DNA from: UBA7803 sp047920935
GTDB taxonomy: Bacteria > Pseudomonadota > Gammaproteobacteria > Pseudomonadales > Azotimanducaceae
DNA: 37,336 nucleotides
Reading direction: 5' to 3'
NCBI GenBank assembly: GCA_047920935.1
Contig: JBLRXD010000008.1
Coordinates: 1-37,336, forward strand
Under the pieces are notes generated by a model, which was given only the letters and a program-made list of their open reading frames with translations, ran no database searches and was not told the origin of the DNA. The translations under genes were made by a program, and so were the position numbers. This document shows positions 1 to 7,154 of this stretch, piece by piece; position 1 is the first letter of the stretch, and each line of letters starts with the position of its first letter.

Positions 1-11
1 CGCTTTTCCTC

Positions 12-51
12 AAGCGACCGCGGCGGCCGCAGGCCGCTTGGTCGCTCCTAC
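12..51 (-). repeat. REP-like palindrome with GTAG head
   Basis: Read on the minus strand this begins with GTAG (51-48), followed by a nested palindrome. The outer arms are AGCGACC/GGTCGCT (40-46 with 13-19) and the inner arms are GCGGCC/GGCCGC (23-28 with 32-37) around a GCA loop. A GTAG head followed by an imperfect palindrome is the usual layout of REP elements mobilised by RAYT transposases. No RAYT gene and no second clear copy is visible in this window, so membership of a repeat family is inferred. Confidence 0.45.
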
Positions 52-138
52 GGCGGAGATCGGCGGAAGGGAAATCCCATCAGCCTGCACGCGGCACCTC
101 GCAAGTCGAGCCGCGGCCGAGGCGCTGGAGCGCGGCGG

Positions 139-297
139 GCGGCGGCAAAACCCCCGGCACGCCTTTGCCCGCGCCACCGAGCGCAGCAAATTGACGGCGG
201 CCGGGTGACCGCAGGTCGCCCCGGCCGCTGGCAAGTTTGCGTAGCGAGGGCACCCGGGACGGGTGGCGCGGGGGCGGGCCGGGGGTTTTGCCGCCGC
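139..297. repeat. Long imperfect palindrome, about 159 bp
   Basis: Perfect 20-bp outer arms lie at 139-158 and 278-297 (GCGGCGGCAAAACCCCCGGC and its reverse complement). Inside them is a second 11-bp pair, CCCGCGCCACC at 168-178 with its complement at 262-272. Looser pairing follows (GCAAA.TTG with CAA.TTTGC, and GCGGCCGGG with its complement). The centre is GACC-GCA-GGTC at 207-217. The right arm carries a bulge of about 12 nt. The whole could fold as one long hairpin. It could be a MITE, an inverted pair of repeat units, or the template of a structured RNA. ORFs across it have low-complexity Arg/Pro/Ala translations and are not credible genes. Confidence 0.6.
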
Positions 298-344
298 ACG
301 ACGCGCGGCGACGGCATCGAGCGCGAGCTCGCGGGGGGAGATCG

Positions 345-944
345 TCAGGAGGTTTTGAAGCCGTAACGCTCCCGAGTCTCTTCCCGCGCCGCAGGAGACT
401 TCTTGATCATCACGTACACCGAGCCGGTGCCGCCGTGGTGGCGCGCGGCGCTGTGCCAGGCGATGACGTCGGGCACCTGAGTGAGCCAGTGCGCCACGTA
501 GCTCTTAATGCGCGCCGGGGTCGGGCTGCGCTCGCCGCGGCCGTGGGAGATCAGCAGCGTGCGCCAGCCCTTGGCGCGGGCCAGCTCGAAGAAATCGAAT
601 AGCGCCTGGCGCGCCTCGCGCACGGTGTGGCGGTGCAGATCGAGGCGGCCGTCGATGTCGTAGCCGCCGGCTTTGAGTTTCTTGAACACCTCGTGCTGCA
701 CGCCGTCTTTCTTCCACTCGAGCACGTCGTGGGGCTTCAGCGGGGTGACCTCCGCCAGGGTGAAGTAGTTGGGATCCTCCGCCTCGCTGCCAGGGCGGCG
801 GCCCTCCGCCGCTTCGCGCCGCTCGAGCTGCGCCGGCGTCAGCGGCCGCGGCTCGGGCTCGGGCTCGATGCGCTTCTGGGCCAGGGGCACCACGTCGCTC
901 ATGGCCTCCCTGAAGAGATCGGGGGAATCGCCGTCGTCCGCCAT
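345..944 (-). CDS. Smr domain protein (SmrA/YdaL type)
   Basis: This 199-residue protein has the Smr domain of the MutS2 C-terminal family, which shows nicking nuclease activity on DNA or RNA in characterised members. The domain runs from about residue 95 to 182: LDLHRHT at 101-107 (canonical LDLHG), HGRG at 134-137, and the terminal HGGTGSVYVMI strand at 170-180. The charged, Pro/Glu-rich N-terminal 90 residues match the stand-alone SmrA group rather than MutS2, which has an ATPase ahead of the domain. The ATG at 944 was preferred because it follows the PhyH stop codon (949) by 4 nt. An in-frame extension to 1028 would run inside the PhyH gene. It is the last gene of a three-gene operon, and nothing in the context explains its link to the oxidative enzymes upstream. 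Confidence 0.88.
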   Translation of the reverse strand: MADDGDSPDLFREAMSDVVPLAQKRIEPEPEPRPLTPAQLERREAAEGRRPGSEAEDPNYFTLAEVTPLKPHDVLEWKKDGVQHEVFKKLKAGGYDIDGRLDLHRHTVREARQALFDFFELARAKGWRTLLISHGRGERSPTPARIKSYVAHWLTQVPDVIAWHSAARHHGGTGSVYVMIKKSPAAREETRERYGFKTS

Positions 945-948
945 ACCG

Positions 949-1740
949 CTACAGCTCGATGCTGGCGTAGCGCGCCGATCGGGTGCCCGGCAGGGGGCGG
1001 TTGTCGGCGGCGTGGTAGGTGAACACACAGGACAGCTTCAGCCGCTTGGTCAGATTGCGGCCGGCGGCGTGAAAAGCCCGGCAGTGGAAGATGAGCACAT
1101 CGCCCTTGGCGAGCTCCACGGTGCGCGCCTGGGCGATGAGCGGCTGATTTTCCGGGTGGTCGGGGCGCAGGAACCTGGACTCGTCGAGGCGCTCGTCGGC
1201 GAAGACTCCACGGTGGGTGCCGGGAATCAGCTGCAGCGCGCCGTTGTCGGTGGTCTCGTCCCCCAGAGCCAGCCACAGCGATACCAACTCGGGGCGCTCG
1301 AAGGCCCAGTAGCGGATGTCCTGATGCCACAGGGTGACGCTGCTGAAGCCGGGCGCCTTGGTCATGACGCAGTTGTGGTGGCACTGAGACAGCAGCACCC
1401 GCTCGGTGCCCATCACCGCGCGCAGATGCCGGGCGATGCGTTCGCCGGTCACCAGCGGCCGCAGCGCGGCGAAGCGCGAGTAGGCGTTCAGCAGGCGCCG
1501 CGGGGTATCGCCGCCGGCGGCGTCCCGGCTCTCGGGGGCGCCGGGATACCCTACGTCGACCTCGAACTCCGCCGGCGCCAGCACCGGGTGCAGAGAATCG
1601 TGCACCTCCGCGGCGATGGCGTCGCAGCTTGCCGGCGGCACCAGCCCGCGCAGCACCAGGTAGCCGTCGGCAGCGAACGCCTCGACCTCGCGGGCGACAG
1701 CGGCGTCGCTGACATCTGGCGCCAGGGTTGAAAAACTCAT
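949..1740 (-). CDS. Phytanoyl-CoA dioxygenase (PhyH) family protein
   Basis: This 263-residue protein is a predicted Fe(II)/2-oxoglutarate-dependent dioxygenase of the PhyH family. The metal triad is visible: H139-Q-D141 in LWHQDIRYW, and the distal His H224 in AFHAAGRN. R233 is a plausible 2-oxoglutarate carboxylate ligand. Family members hydroxylate acyl-CoAs or diverse small molecules, so the substrate cannot be named. The ATG at 1740 lies 5 nt after the stop of the aldehyde dehydrogenase gene. A TTG at 1749 would overlap that stop and add three residues. No strong Shine-Dalgarno sequence precedes it, which suggests translational coupling. The pairing with an aldehyde dehydrogenase suggests oxidation of a hydroxylated or cleaved aromatic or alkyl substrate. 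Confidence 0.9.
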   Translation of the reverse strand: MSFSTLAPDVSDAAVAREVEAFAADGYLVLRGLVPPASCDAIAAEVHDSLHPVLAPAEFEVDVGYPGAPESRDAAGGDTPRRLLNAYSRFAALRPLVTGERIARHLRAVMGTERVLLSQCHHNCVMTKAPGFSSVTLWHQDIRYWAFERPELVSLWLALGDETTDNGALQLIPGTHRGVFADERLDESRFLRPDHPENQPLIAQARTVELAKGDVLIFHCRAFHAAGRNLTKRLKLSCVFTYHAADNRPLPGTRSARYASIEL

Positions 1741-1745
1741 GCTGA

Positions 1746-3179
1746 TCAACGCATCTGCTGACGAATGGCCTTGAGCATCTTCTCGCCGTAAGGTGGCCGC
1801 AAGCCCGCAAGCTCGGCGACGTTGATGCGGCTCTGGGTGAAGATGGATTTGGCGTGGCTGAAGGCGCGGAAGCCGTCGAAGCCGTGGTAGGCGCCCATGC
1901 CGGAGGGCCCGACGCCGCCGAACGGCAGATCTTCCTGGGCCACGTGCATGATCACGTCGTTGACGGTGACACCGCCCGAGGTGGTGTGGGTGAGCACGCT
2001 GCGCTGCTCCGCCGCGTCGCGGCCGAAATAGTAAAGGCCCAGCGGCCGCGGCTTGTGGTTGATGTAATCGATGGTCTCCTCGATGCGCGCGTAACCCTTC
2101 ACCGGCAGGATCGGACCGAAAATCTCGTCCTGCATCACCTTGAGGTCTTCGCTCGGGTCGACGATCAGGGTCGGGGGGATCTTGTGGTGGGGTTGCTGGC
2201 GGAAATCCTCGCCCGCCGGGTTGATCTCCACCACCCGGGCGCCGGCCGCGCGCGCCTCCTCCACGTAGCCGTTGAGGCGGTCGTAGTGGCGCTGATCGAT
2301 CACCGAGGTGTAGTCCGGATTGTCCAGCAGGGTCGGATACATGCGCGCGACCGAGCGCTGGCTCGACGAGACGAACTCGTCCATGCGCTCTTCCGGCACG
2401 AACACGTAGTCCGGGGCCAGGCAGATCTGACCGGCGTTGAGCAGCTTGCCAGTCATGATGGCGTCGGTGGTCTTCTGGATGTCGGTGGAGCGGCCCACCA
2501 CCACCGGCGACTTACCGCCGAGCTCCAGGGTCACCGGCACCAGGTTGTCTGCCGCCGCGCGCATCACGTGGCGGGCCACCGAGGTGGCGCCGGTGAACAA
2601 CAGGTGATCGAACGGCAGGCTCGAAAAGTCGGCGCCTGTCTGAGGGCCGCCGGTGACGATGGCGATCTCCAACTCGTCGAAGGCGGTGGGGAAGATCTCG
2701 GCCATCACCTCGGAGGTGGCGGGCGTGTACTCCGAGGGCTTGATGATGCAGCGATTGCCCGCCGCCAGCACCCCGGCCAGCGGAGTGAAGGTGAGGTTCA
2801 CCGGAAAGTTCCAGGGGCTGATGACGCCCACCACGCCCAGCGGCTGGTACTCCACCCGCGCCTTGGCGCCGAGCAGGTTGAGCGGAAACGGCCCGACCTT
2901 GCGCTTCTCGGGCCGCATCCAGCGCGCCAGATGCTTCTGGGCGTGGCGCAGCGGGCCGATGGATGCGGCGACGTCGGTGAACAGCGACTGGTGCTCGCTG
3001 CGGTGGCCGAAGTCGGCGTCCATGGCTTCTACCAGGCGCTTTTCATGGGCCTTCAGCAGGCCGATGGCCCGTTCGAGGCGGTCTTTGCGCTTGTCGGCGC
3101 TCACCACCCCTTCCCGCAGGTAATCTTCGCGCTGGCGCTCTACCAGGCTCAGCATGTGATCGCGCGAGGTTTCTTCCAT
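1746..3179 (-). CDS. Coniferyl-type aldehyde dehydrogenase
   Basis: This 477-residue NAD(P)+-dependent aldehyde dehydrogenase oxidises an aldehyde to the acid in the cytoplasm. Landmarks are PWNFP at 122-126, the FTGAT cofactor loop at 195-199, the general base E219 in LELGGK, and catalytic C253 in GQICLAPDY. The QICLAPDY context, the C-terminal PFGGVGPSGMGAYHG segment and the short length (about 480, not 500) resemble coniferyl aldehyde dehydrogenases (EC 1.2.1.68) and long-chain fatty aldehyde dehydrogenases. The substrate remains an inference. The ATG at 3179 has a good AAGGAG about 8 nt upstream. It is the first gene of an operon with PhyH and Smr. The 155 bp upstream (3180-3334) hold its promoter, but I see no unambiguous -35/-10 pair. 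Confidence 0.9.
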   Translation of the reverse strand: MEETSRDHMLSLVERQREDYLREGVVSADKRKDRLERAIGLLKAHEKRLVEAMDADFGHRSEHQSLFTDVAASIGPLRHAQKHLARWMRPEKRKVGPFPLNLLGAKARVEYQPLGVVGVISPWNFPVNLTFTPLAGVLAAGNRCIIKPSEYTPATSEVMAEIFPTAFDELEIAIVTGGPQTGADFSSLPFDHLLFTGATSVARHVMRAAADNLVPVTLELGGKSPVVVGRSTDIQKTTDAIMTGKLLNAGQICLAPDYVFVPEERMDEFVSSSQRSVARMYPTLLDNPDYTSVIDQRHYDRLNGYVEEARAAGARVVEINPAGEDFRQQPHHKIPPTLIVDPSEDLKVMQDEIFGPILPVKGYARIEETIDYINHKPRPLGLYYFGRDAAEQRSVLTHTTSGGVTVNDVIMHVAQEDLPFGGVGPSGMGAYHGFDGFRAFSHAKSIFTQSRINVAELAGLRPPYGEKMLKAIRQQMR

Positions 3180-3334
3180 GGCCTTGTCTCCTTATAAAGA
3201 GCACGACTGAGAGCACGACGAGAATGAACGGCGGCGGCCGTCTAGCCAAGACCTGTCTGTAAGAGCGCGCACTGCCGATCGAAGTTCCCGGCGCACGATA
3301 GCACCTGTGGCAGCCGGGGTGCTTGCCGCGAGCA

Positions 3335-3598
3335 TCAGCCGGACAACCGGGTGTCGAGCACGGGCGCGCGATTGACGGTCACCCGGAGATGCCGGCTGCT
3401 GGGCCAGTAGCGGGCCTCCACGTAATGGTGCTCCTCCCATTCCAGCTCGACGTTGGTCCACACGTACTGGGGCTCCTGCTCGCCGGCTTCGCGGCGCTTT
3501 CGCAGGCACTTGTCGAGATACAACTCCAGCGCGCCATCGTCGGTGACCCGCACCTCGAGAAGCTTGTGACGGTGTCGTATGGGAACGCTGTGACTCAC
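3335..3598 (-). CDS. Small hypothetical protein, 87 aa
   Basis: I do not recognise this protein. It is 87 residues, soluble, rich in alternating charged and hydrophobic residues (VTDDGALELYLDK, YVEARYWPSSRHLRVTV), and predicted by eye to be mostly beta. It has no signal peptide, membrane segment or cysteine. The reading frame opens further upstream (GTG at 3694), but the first 32 codons look non-coding. The GTG at 3598 is preceded by AGAGG with 7 nt of A/T spacing, so that start was chosen. It is divergent from the APC permease gene, with about 98 bp of shared upstream DNA. It could be a lineage-specific orphan. Confidence 0.55.
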   Translation of the reverse strand: MSHSVPIRHRHKLLEVRVTDDGALELYLDKCLRKRREAGEQEPQYVWTNVELEWEEHHYVEARYWPSSRHLRVTVNRAPVLDTRLSG

Positions 3599-3696
3599 AA
3601 AAAAACCTCTGCTGGTCGCTCGCGGGGGCGCACCGCGCGGTGTTGGGCTGGCAACTTTGTCGCTATGCTTGCCGAAATCATCGGGATCGTCCACCC

Positions 3697-5136
3697 ATGA
3701 CAGACAGCCAGCGAGTACGGTCGGCGGACATGTTCGTTCGGGTGTTGAAGAACCGCCACGTCCTGGTGCTGGCGTTCGGCGCCATGATCGGCTGGAGTTG
3801 GGTGCTGATGACCGGCTTCTGGGTCACCACCGCCGGATCATTGGGAACGCTGCTGGCGTTTGCGGCCGGGGGCCTGGCCATTGCGCTGATCGGCCTCACC
3901 TACAGCGAGCTGGCCTCGAGCATGCCCCAGGCCGGTGGCGAGCACGTCTACACCCATCGAGCGCTGGGCGACGGCTGGTCGCTGGTCTGCACCTGGGCGT
4001 TGCTGCTCGCCTACGTGAACGTCTGCATGTTCGAAGCGGTGGCCATCGCCACGGCGGCCGAGTACCTGCTGCCGCAGATTCGCATCGGCACCCTCTGGGA
4101 GGTGCTGGGCGCAGAGGTGGACCTGGGCTTCGTGCTGGTGGGCGCCGGCAGCGCTGTGGTGGTCACCGCGGTGAACGTGCTCGGCATCAAGACCGCCGCG
4201 CGCCTGCAGATGGTGGCCATCGGGCTGATCTTCGTGTCCGGCGCGCTGCTGTTCTCGGGCGCCTTGGCGTTCGGCGAAAGCGGCAACGCCGCACCGTGGA
4301 TCGCCACCCCCGCTACCGGAATCCTCAGCGTGCTGATCATGGTTCCAGCGCTGCTGGTGGGGTTCGACGTGATCCCCCAGTCGGCGGAGGAGATCGACCT
4401 GCCGCCGCAACGCATCGGCACCTTGCTGGTGGTGTCGGTATTTCTGGCCGTGGCGTGGTACGCCATGGTGTCGTTCTCGGTGGCCATGGCGCTGGATGCC
4501 GAAGGCCTGACGCTCAGCCAGATGGCCACCGGGGACGCGGCCACCGCGCTGTGGGGCCACCCGGCGGCGGGCACGCTGCTGGTGCTGGGCGGCGCCGCCG
4601 GCATTCTCACCAGCTGGAACGCTTTCGTCATCGGCGGCAGCCGGGTGCTTTACGCGCTGGCAAAGTCGGGGTTCGTGCCGGCGGCGTTCGCCCGCCTGCA
4701 CCCGCGCTACCGCACTCCGTGGGTGGGGGTCGTGGCCATCGGCGTGCTGTCGTGCGTCGCGCCGCTGTTCGGCAGCACGGTGCTGATCTGGATGATCGAC
4801 GCCGGCAGCTTCGCCACGGTGGTGGCCTACCTGTTCGTGCCCATCGCCTTTCTGGTGCTGCGCCGCGACGAGCCGCAGATGCCGCGGCCGTTTCGCGTCA
4901 GCCACCCGCGCCTGGTGGGCTACGGCGCCATTGTCCTCGCCGTGGCCTTGCTCACCGCGTTCATGCCCGGCAGCCCGTCGGCGCTGCTGTGGCCGTACGA
5001 GTGGGCCATCATCCTGGTGTGGGCCGCTGTAGGGGTGGTGCTGTGGCTGCGTTACCGCTTCAGAAGAGATTCAACTGGCTCGTTCCCGGCGCCACGAACA
5101 GGTCGCTCCGCAGCACAGGGCGATGCTCCCGGCTGA
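3697..5136 (+). CDS. APC superfamily amino acid/polyamine permease
   Basis: This 479-residue integral membrane protein has about 12 hydrophobic helices. It shows the APC signature early in the chain (GAMIGWSWVLMTGFWV around 22-37, then SELASSMPQAGGEHVYTHRALG around 70-91). The unwound TM1 segment (GAMIGWSW) and the PQAGG loop are typical of substrate-binding elements in this superfamily. It probably imports an amino acid or amine by proton symport or exchange; the substrate cannot be told. The ATG at 3697 follows weak ribosome-binding signals, and a TTG at 3640 would add a non-homologous leader. The last 77 bp (5060-5136) overlap the 3' end of the convergent radical SAM gene, so the hydrophilic C-terminal tail is read from DNA that also codes on the other strand. 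Confidence 0.88.
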   Translation: MTDSQRVRSADMFVRVLKNRHVLVLAFGAMIGWSWVLMTGFWVTTAGSLGTLLAFAAGGLAIALIGLTYSELASSMPQAGGEHVYTHRALGDGWSLVCTWALLLAYVNVCMFEAVAIATAAEYLLPQIRIGTLWEVLGAEVDLGFVLVGAGSAVVVTAVNVLGIKTAARLQMVAIGLIFVSGALLFSGALAFGESGNAAPWIATPATGILSVLIMVPALLVGFDVIPQSAEEIDLPPQRIGTLLVVSVFLAVAWYAMVSFSVAMALDAEGLTLSQMATGDAATALWGHPAAGTLLVLGGAAGILTSWNAFVIGGSRVLYALAKSGFVPAAFARLHPRYRTPWVGVVAIGVLSCVAPLFGSTVLIWMIDAGSFATVVAYLFVPIAFLVLRRDEPQMPRPFRVSHPRLVGYGAIVLAVALLTAFMPGSPSALLWPYEWAIILVWAAVGVVLWLRYRFRRDSTGSFPAPRTGRSAAQGDAPG

Positions 5137-6124
5137 GGCCGTGCTGGCGTACCGCCAGGGCGAAGCGCCGCGCGATGAGGTCGGCAACCGGCCCGTCGCC
5201 GCGCATGCGCTTGCCCCAGGTAGCGTCGTACGCCTTGCCCCCGCGACAGGCGCGCACCGCGCTCATGACGCGCTCTGCCTTGTGCGGATAATGCACGTCG
5301 AGCCAGCCGCGAAACAGCGCGTTCACTTCCAGGGGCAGCCGCAGCAGGATGTAATTCGCCCCGCAGGCGCCGGCCTTCGCCGCGGCGGCCACCAGCGCTT
5401 CGATCTCGTGGTCGTTGAGAAACGGAATCACCGGCGCCACCATCACCGCCGTCGGCACCCCCGCAGCGGCCAGGGTACGCACCACGTTGAGCCTGGCGGA
5501 CGGGCTGGCGGTGCGCGGCTCGAGCCGGGTCTTGAGGTCGCGACTGAGGGTGGTGAGGCTCACCGCCACCGATACCAGCTCACGCCGGGCCAACTCCGTC
5601 AGCAAATCGAGATCGCGGAGGATCAACTGCCCCTTGGTGACCAGGGTCACCGGGTGGTTGTGGGCGAGCAGCACCTCGAGAACGGTGCGGGTGATGCGCT
5701 GGCTGCGCTCCGCGGGCTGGTAGGGGTCGGTATTGGTGCCCATGGCGATGGGCGCGCACTGGTAACCGGGCTTACCGAGCTCGGCAAGCAACGACTCGCG
5801 CACGTCGGTCTTGTAGAAGATGCGGGTCTCGAAATCCAACCCCGGGGATAGATCGAGATAGGCGTGGGTCGGCCGCGCGAAGCAATACACGCAGCCGTGC
5901 TCGCAGCCCTTGTAGGGGTTGATGGAGCGGTCGAAGGGAATATCGGGGGAGTCATTGCGGGTGATGAGCCGGCGGGTGCGATCGGGGAACAGCTGGGTTG
6001 CCACCCGCATCACGTTGCCGACCTCCTCGTCGTCGGCTGCCCAACCGTCGGCCTCGGCCTCGCTGTGGCGGGCGAGGAAACGGCTGGCAGGGTTGCCGGT
6101 GGCGCCGCGACCTTTGATCACCAT
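5060..6124 (-). CDS. PA0069-family radical SAM protein
   Basis: This 354-residue radical SAM protein belongs to the PA0069/Rv2578c family (COG1533, related to spore photoproduct lyase). The 4Fe-4S/SAM-binding motif is C74-EHG-C78-VY-C81, within the conserved NPYKGCEHGCVYC stretch. The N-terminal IKGRGATGNPASRF block is the usual start of the family. The ATG at 6124 puts that block at the extreme N-terminus and gives the usual length of about 350. An ATG at 6193 would add 23 residues with poorer GC3 and is the alternative. The activity is unknown, and a DNA-damage role is suspected. A near-perfect LexA box lies 105 bp upstream, which supports SOS control. As I recall, PA0069 of P. aeruginosa is itself reported as LexA-regulated. 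Confidence 0.88.
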   Translation of the reverse strand: MVIKGRGATGNPASRFLARHSEAEADGWAADDEEVGNVMRVATQLFPDRTRRLITRNDSPDIPFDRSINPYKGCEHGCVYCFARPTHAYLDLSPGLDFETRIFYKTDVRESLLAELGKPGYQCAPIAMGTNTDPYQPAERSQRITRTVLEVLLAHNHPVTLVTKGQLILRDLDLLTELARRELVSVAVSLTTLSRDLKTRLEPRTASPSARLNVVRTLAAAGVPTAVMVAPVIPFLNDHEIEALVAAAAKAGACGANYILLRLPLEVNALFRGWLDVHYPHKAERVMSAVRACRGGKAYDATWGKRMRGDGPVADLIARRFALAVRQHGLSREHRPVLRSDLFVAPGTSQLNLF

Positions 6125-6221
6125 GGCACGTTCGCGCCCGTCGTCGGTCGAAAGTAAGCCGAACCCCGGCGCTTGAAATCCATTCTTGCGCATTTTTACG
6201 CCCAGTCGAGTGTCAGCCGCC

Positions 6222-6250
6222 AGGCTATCTGTATGTTTATACAGTATCAA
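6222..6250 (-). promoter_or_regulatory. Predicted SOS promoter for the radical SAM gene
   Basis: On the minus strand a -35-like TTGATA (6250-6245) and a -10-like TAGCCT (6227-6222) are separated by 17 nt. The LexA box occupies exactly this spacer, as expected for a LexA-repressed promoter. The -10 is weak by itself, so the assignment rests mainly on geometry. Confidence 0.5.
6229..6244. promoter_or_regulatory. LexA (SOS) box
   Basis: The sequence CTGTATGTTTATACAG is a perfect 6-bp inverted repeat (CTGTAT/ATACAG) around four bases and fits the CTGT-N8-ACAG LexA consensus of gammaproteobacteria. It is extended by TA on the right side. It lies between the radical SAM gene (-) and the retropepsin lipoprotein gene (+, 59 bp away). 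It could therefore control one or both directions. Confidence 0.8.
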
Positions 6251-6302
6251 GCGTTAAGGCCGACCAGTAGACTTGGCGGTTCTCTGGTGGACACCAGACT
6301 CC

Positions 6303-7148
6303 ATGCACAAAACAGAAAACCGCGGTCCTCGACACCGTGAGCCGTATTCGACTGCCCGCGCGGGCTGGGCGGCCGCCTGCCCGGGTCTGGCGGCCGCCTG
6401 CGCGCTCGCCATCACGTCCCTGGGCGGCTGCATGACGCAGCCCGCCGACCCCGCCATGCTGGATAACGTCAATCAACTGCAGTTGCGCATTCAGATGCTG
6501 CAGCACGAGTTGGCGGCGGTGCGTCAGGGGCTGGCGGACCGGGGCGATCAGCAGGCGGTGGTGTCCGAAACCGTGGAGGCGCGCCTGGCGAGCATGCAGG
6601 CGCGCATGGAAGCGTTACCGGAGGAACTGGCCGAATTGTGCCCCGCGCCGACTCAGCCGCCGCCCGGCAATGCCCGCTCGAACGCCGCCGTGGAGCTGCC
6701 GCGAGTCAGCACCAGCAGCGAAAAGCTGGTGGTGGGGGAGATGGAACGGGTTTGGCTCGACCCGCCGGGAACTCTGCTGGTGGCGAAGCTGGACGTCGGG
6801 GTCGAAATCAGCGCCCTGAGCGCCCAGGAGGTGGTGGTGTTCGAGCGCGACGGCAGCAGGTGGGTGCGCTTCAATATCTTCGTGAGTGACGAGCCGGTCA
6901 GCATCGAGCGCCCCCTGCGCCGCAGCGTGCGCGTTCCCCCGCCCTACGACGGCAGCGGCAGCCGCCGCCCGGTGGTGAGCCTCAGGCTGCAACTGGGCGA
7001 GGTGCGGGAGACTGTGGAAGTCGCGCTGCTCGACCTGCCCGACGACGAATACAATCTGGTTCTGGGGCGCAGATTCCTCACCGACCTGGCGCTGCTCGAC
7101 GTCGGTCAGAAGTTCGTGCAGCCGGCGCATCAGGGCCCGAGAAACTAA
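6303..7148 (+). CDS. Retropepsin-like (RimB/Zn_protease family) lipoprotein
   Basis: This 281-residue predicted lipoprotein has an N-terminal basic/hydrophobic segment ending in the lipobox L40-G-G-C43. A short coiled-coil-like stretch follows (about 52-105), then a domain of the family once called ATP-dependent zinc protease (PF05618) and now seen as retropepsin-like (about 140-272). The domain aligns directly with the RimB-type protein at 17417: AKLDVGVEISALSA here, AKVDTGARTSALHA there, then FERxxxRWVRF in both. The catalytic Asp (D164) is kept, but the D-T-G triad is D-V-G, an odd change that may weaken or abolish catalysis. The second family motif, LGRRFL (254-259), is intact. The ATG at 6303 was chosen because it gives a clean lipoprotein signal. 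It is the first gene of a three-gene operon, 6 bp before the next. Confidence 0.85.
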   Translation: MHKTENRGPRHREPYSTARAGWAAACPGLAAACALAITSLGGCMTQPADPAMLDNVNQLQLRIQMLQHELAAVRQGLADRGDQQAVVSETVEARLASMQARMEALPEELAELCPAPTQPPPGNARSNAAVELPRVSTSSEKLVVGEMERVWLDPPGTLLVAKLDVGVEISALSAQEVVVFERDGSRWVRFNIFVSDEPVSIERPLRRSVRVPPPYDGSGSRRPVVSLRLQLGEVRETVEVALLDLPDDEYNLVLGRRFLTDLALLDVGQKFVQPAHQGPRN

Positions 7149-7154
7149 TTCGCC

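Noticed and set aside
48..317. Small ORFs in the first 344 bp
   Set aside because: Their translations are low-complexity Arg/Pro/Ala and they run through the long palindrome. No ribosome binding site or homology is apparent.
1854..3197. 447-codon plus-strand ORF opposite the aldehyde dehydrogenase gene
   Set aside because: Antisense shadow of a clear ALDH; composition biased to Gly, Val, His and Arg with no motif.
3657..5291. 544-codon plus-strand ORF overlapping the APC permease in another frame
   Set aside because: The Arg/Gly/Ala-rich translation has no hydrophobic pattern, whereas the permease frame has 12 helices and APC motifs.
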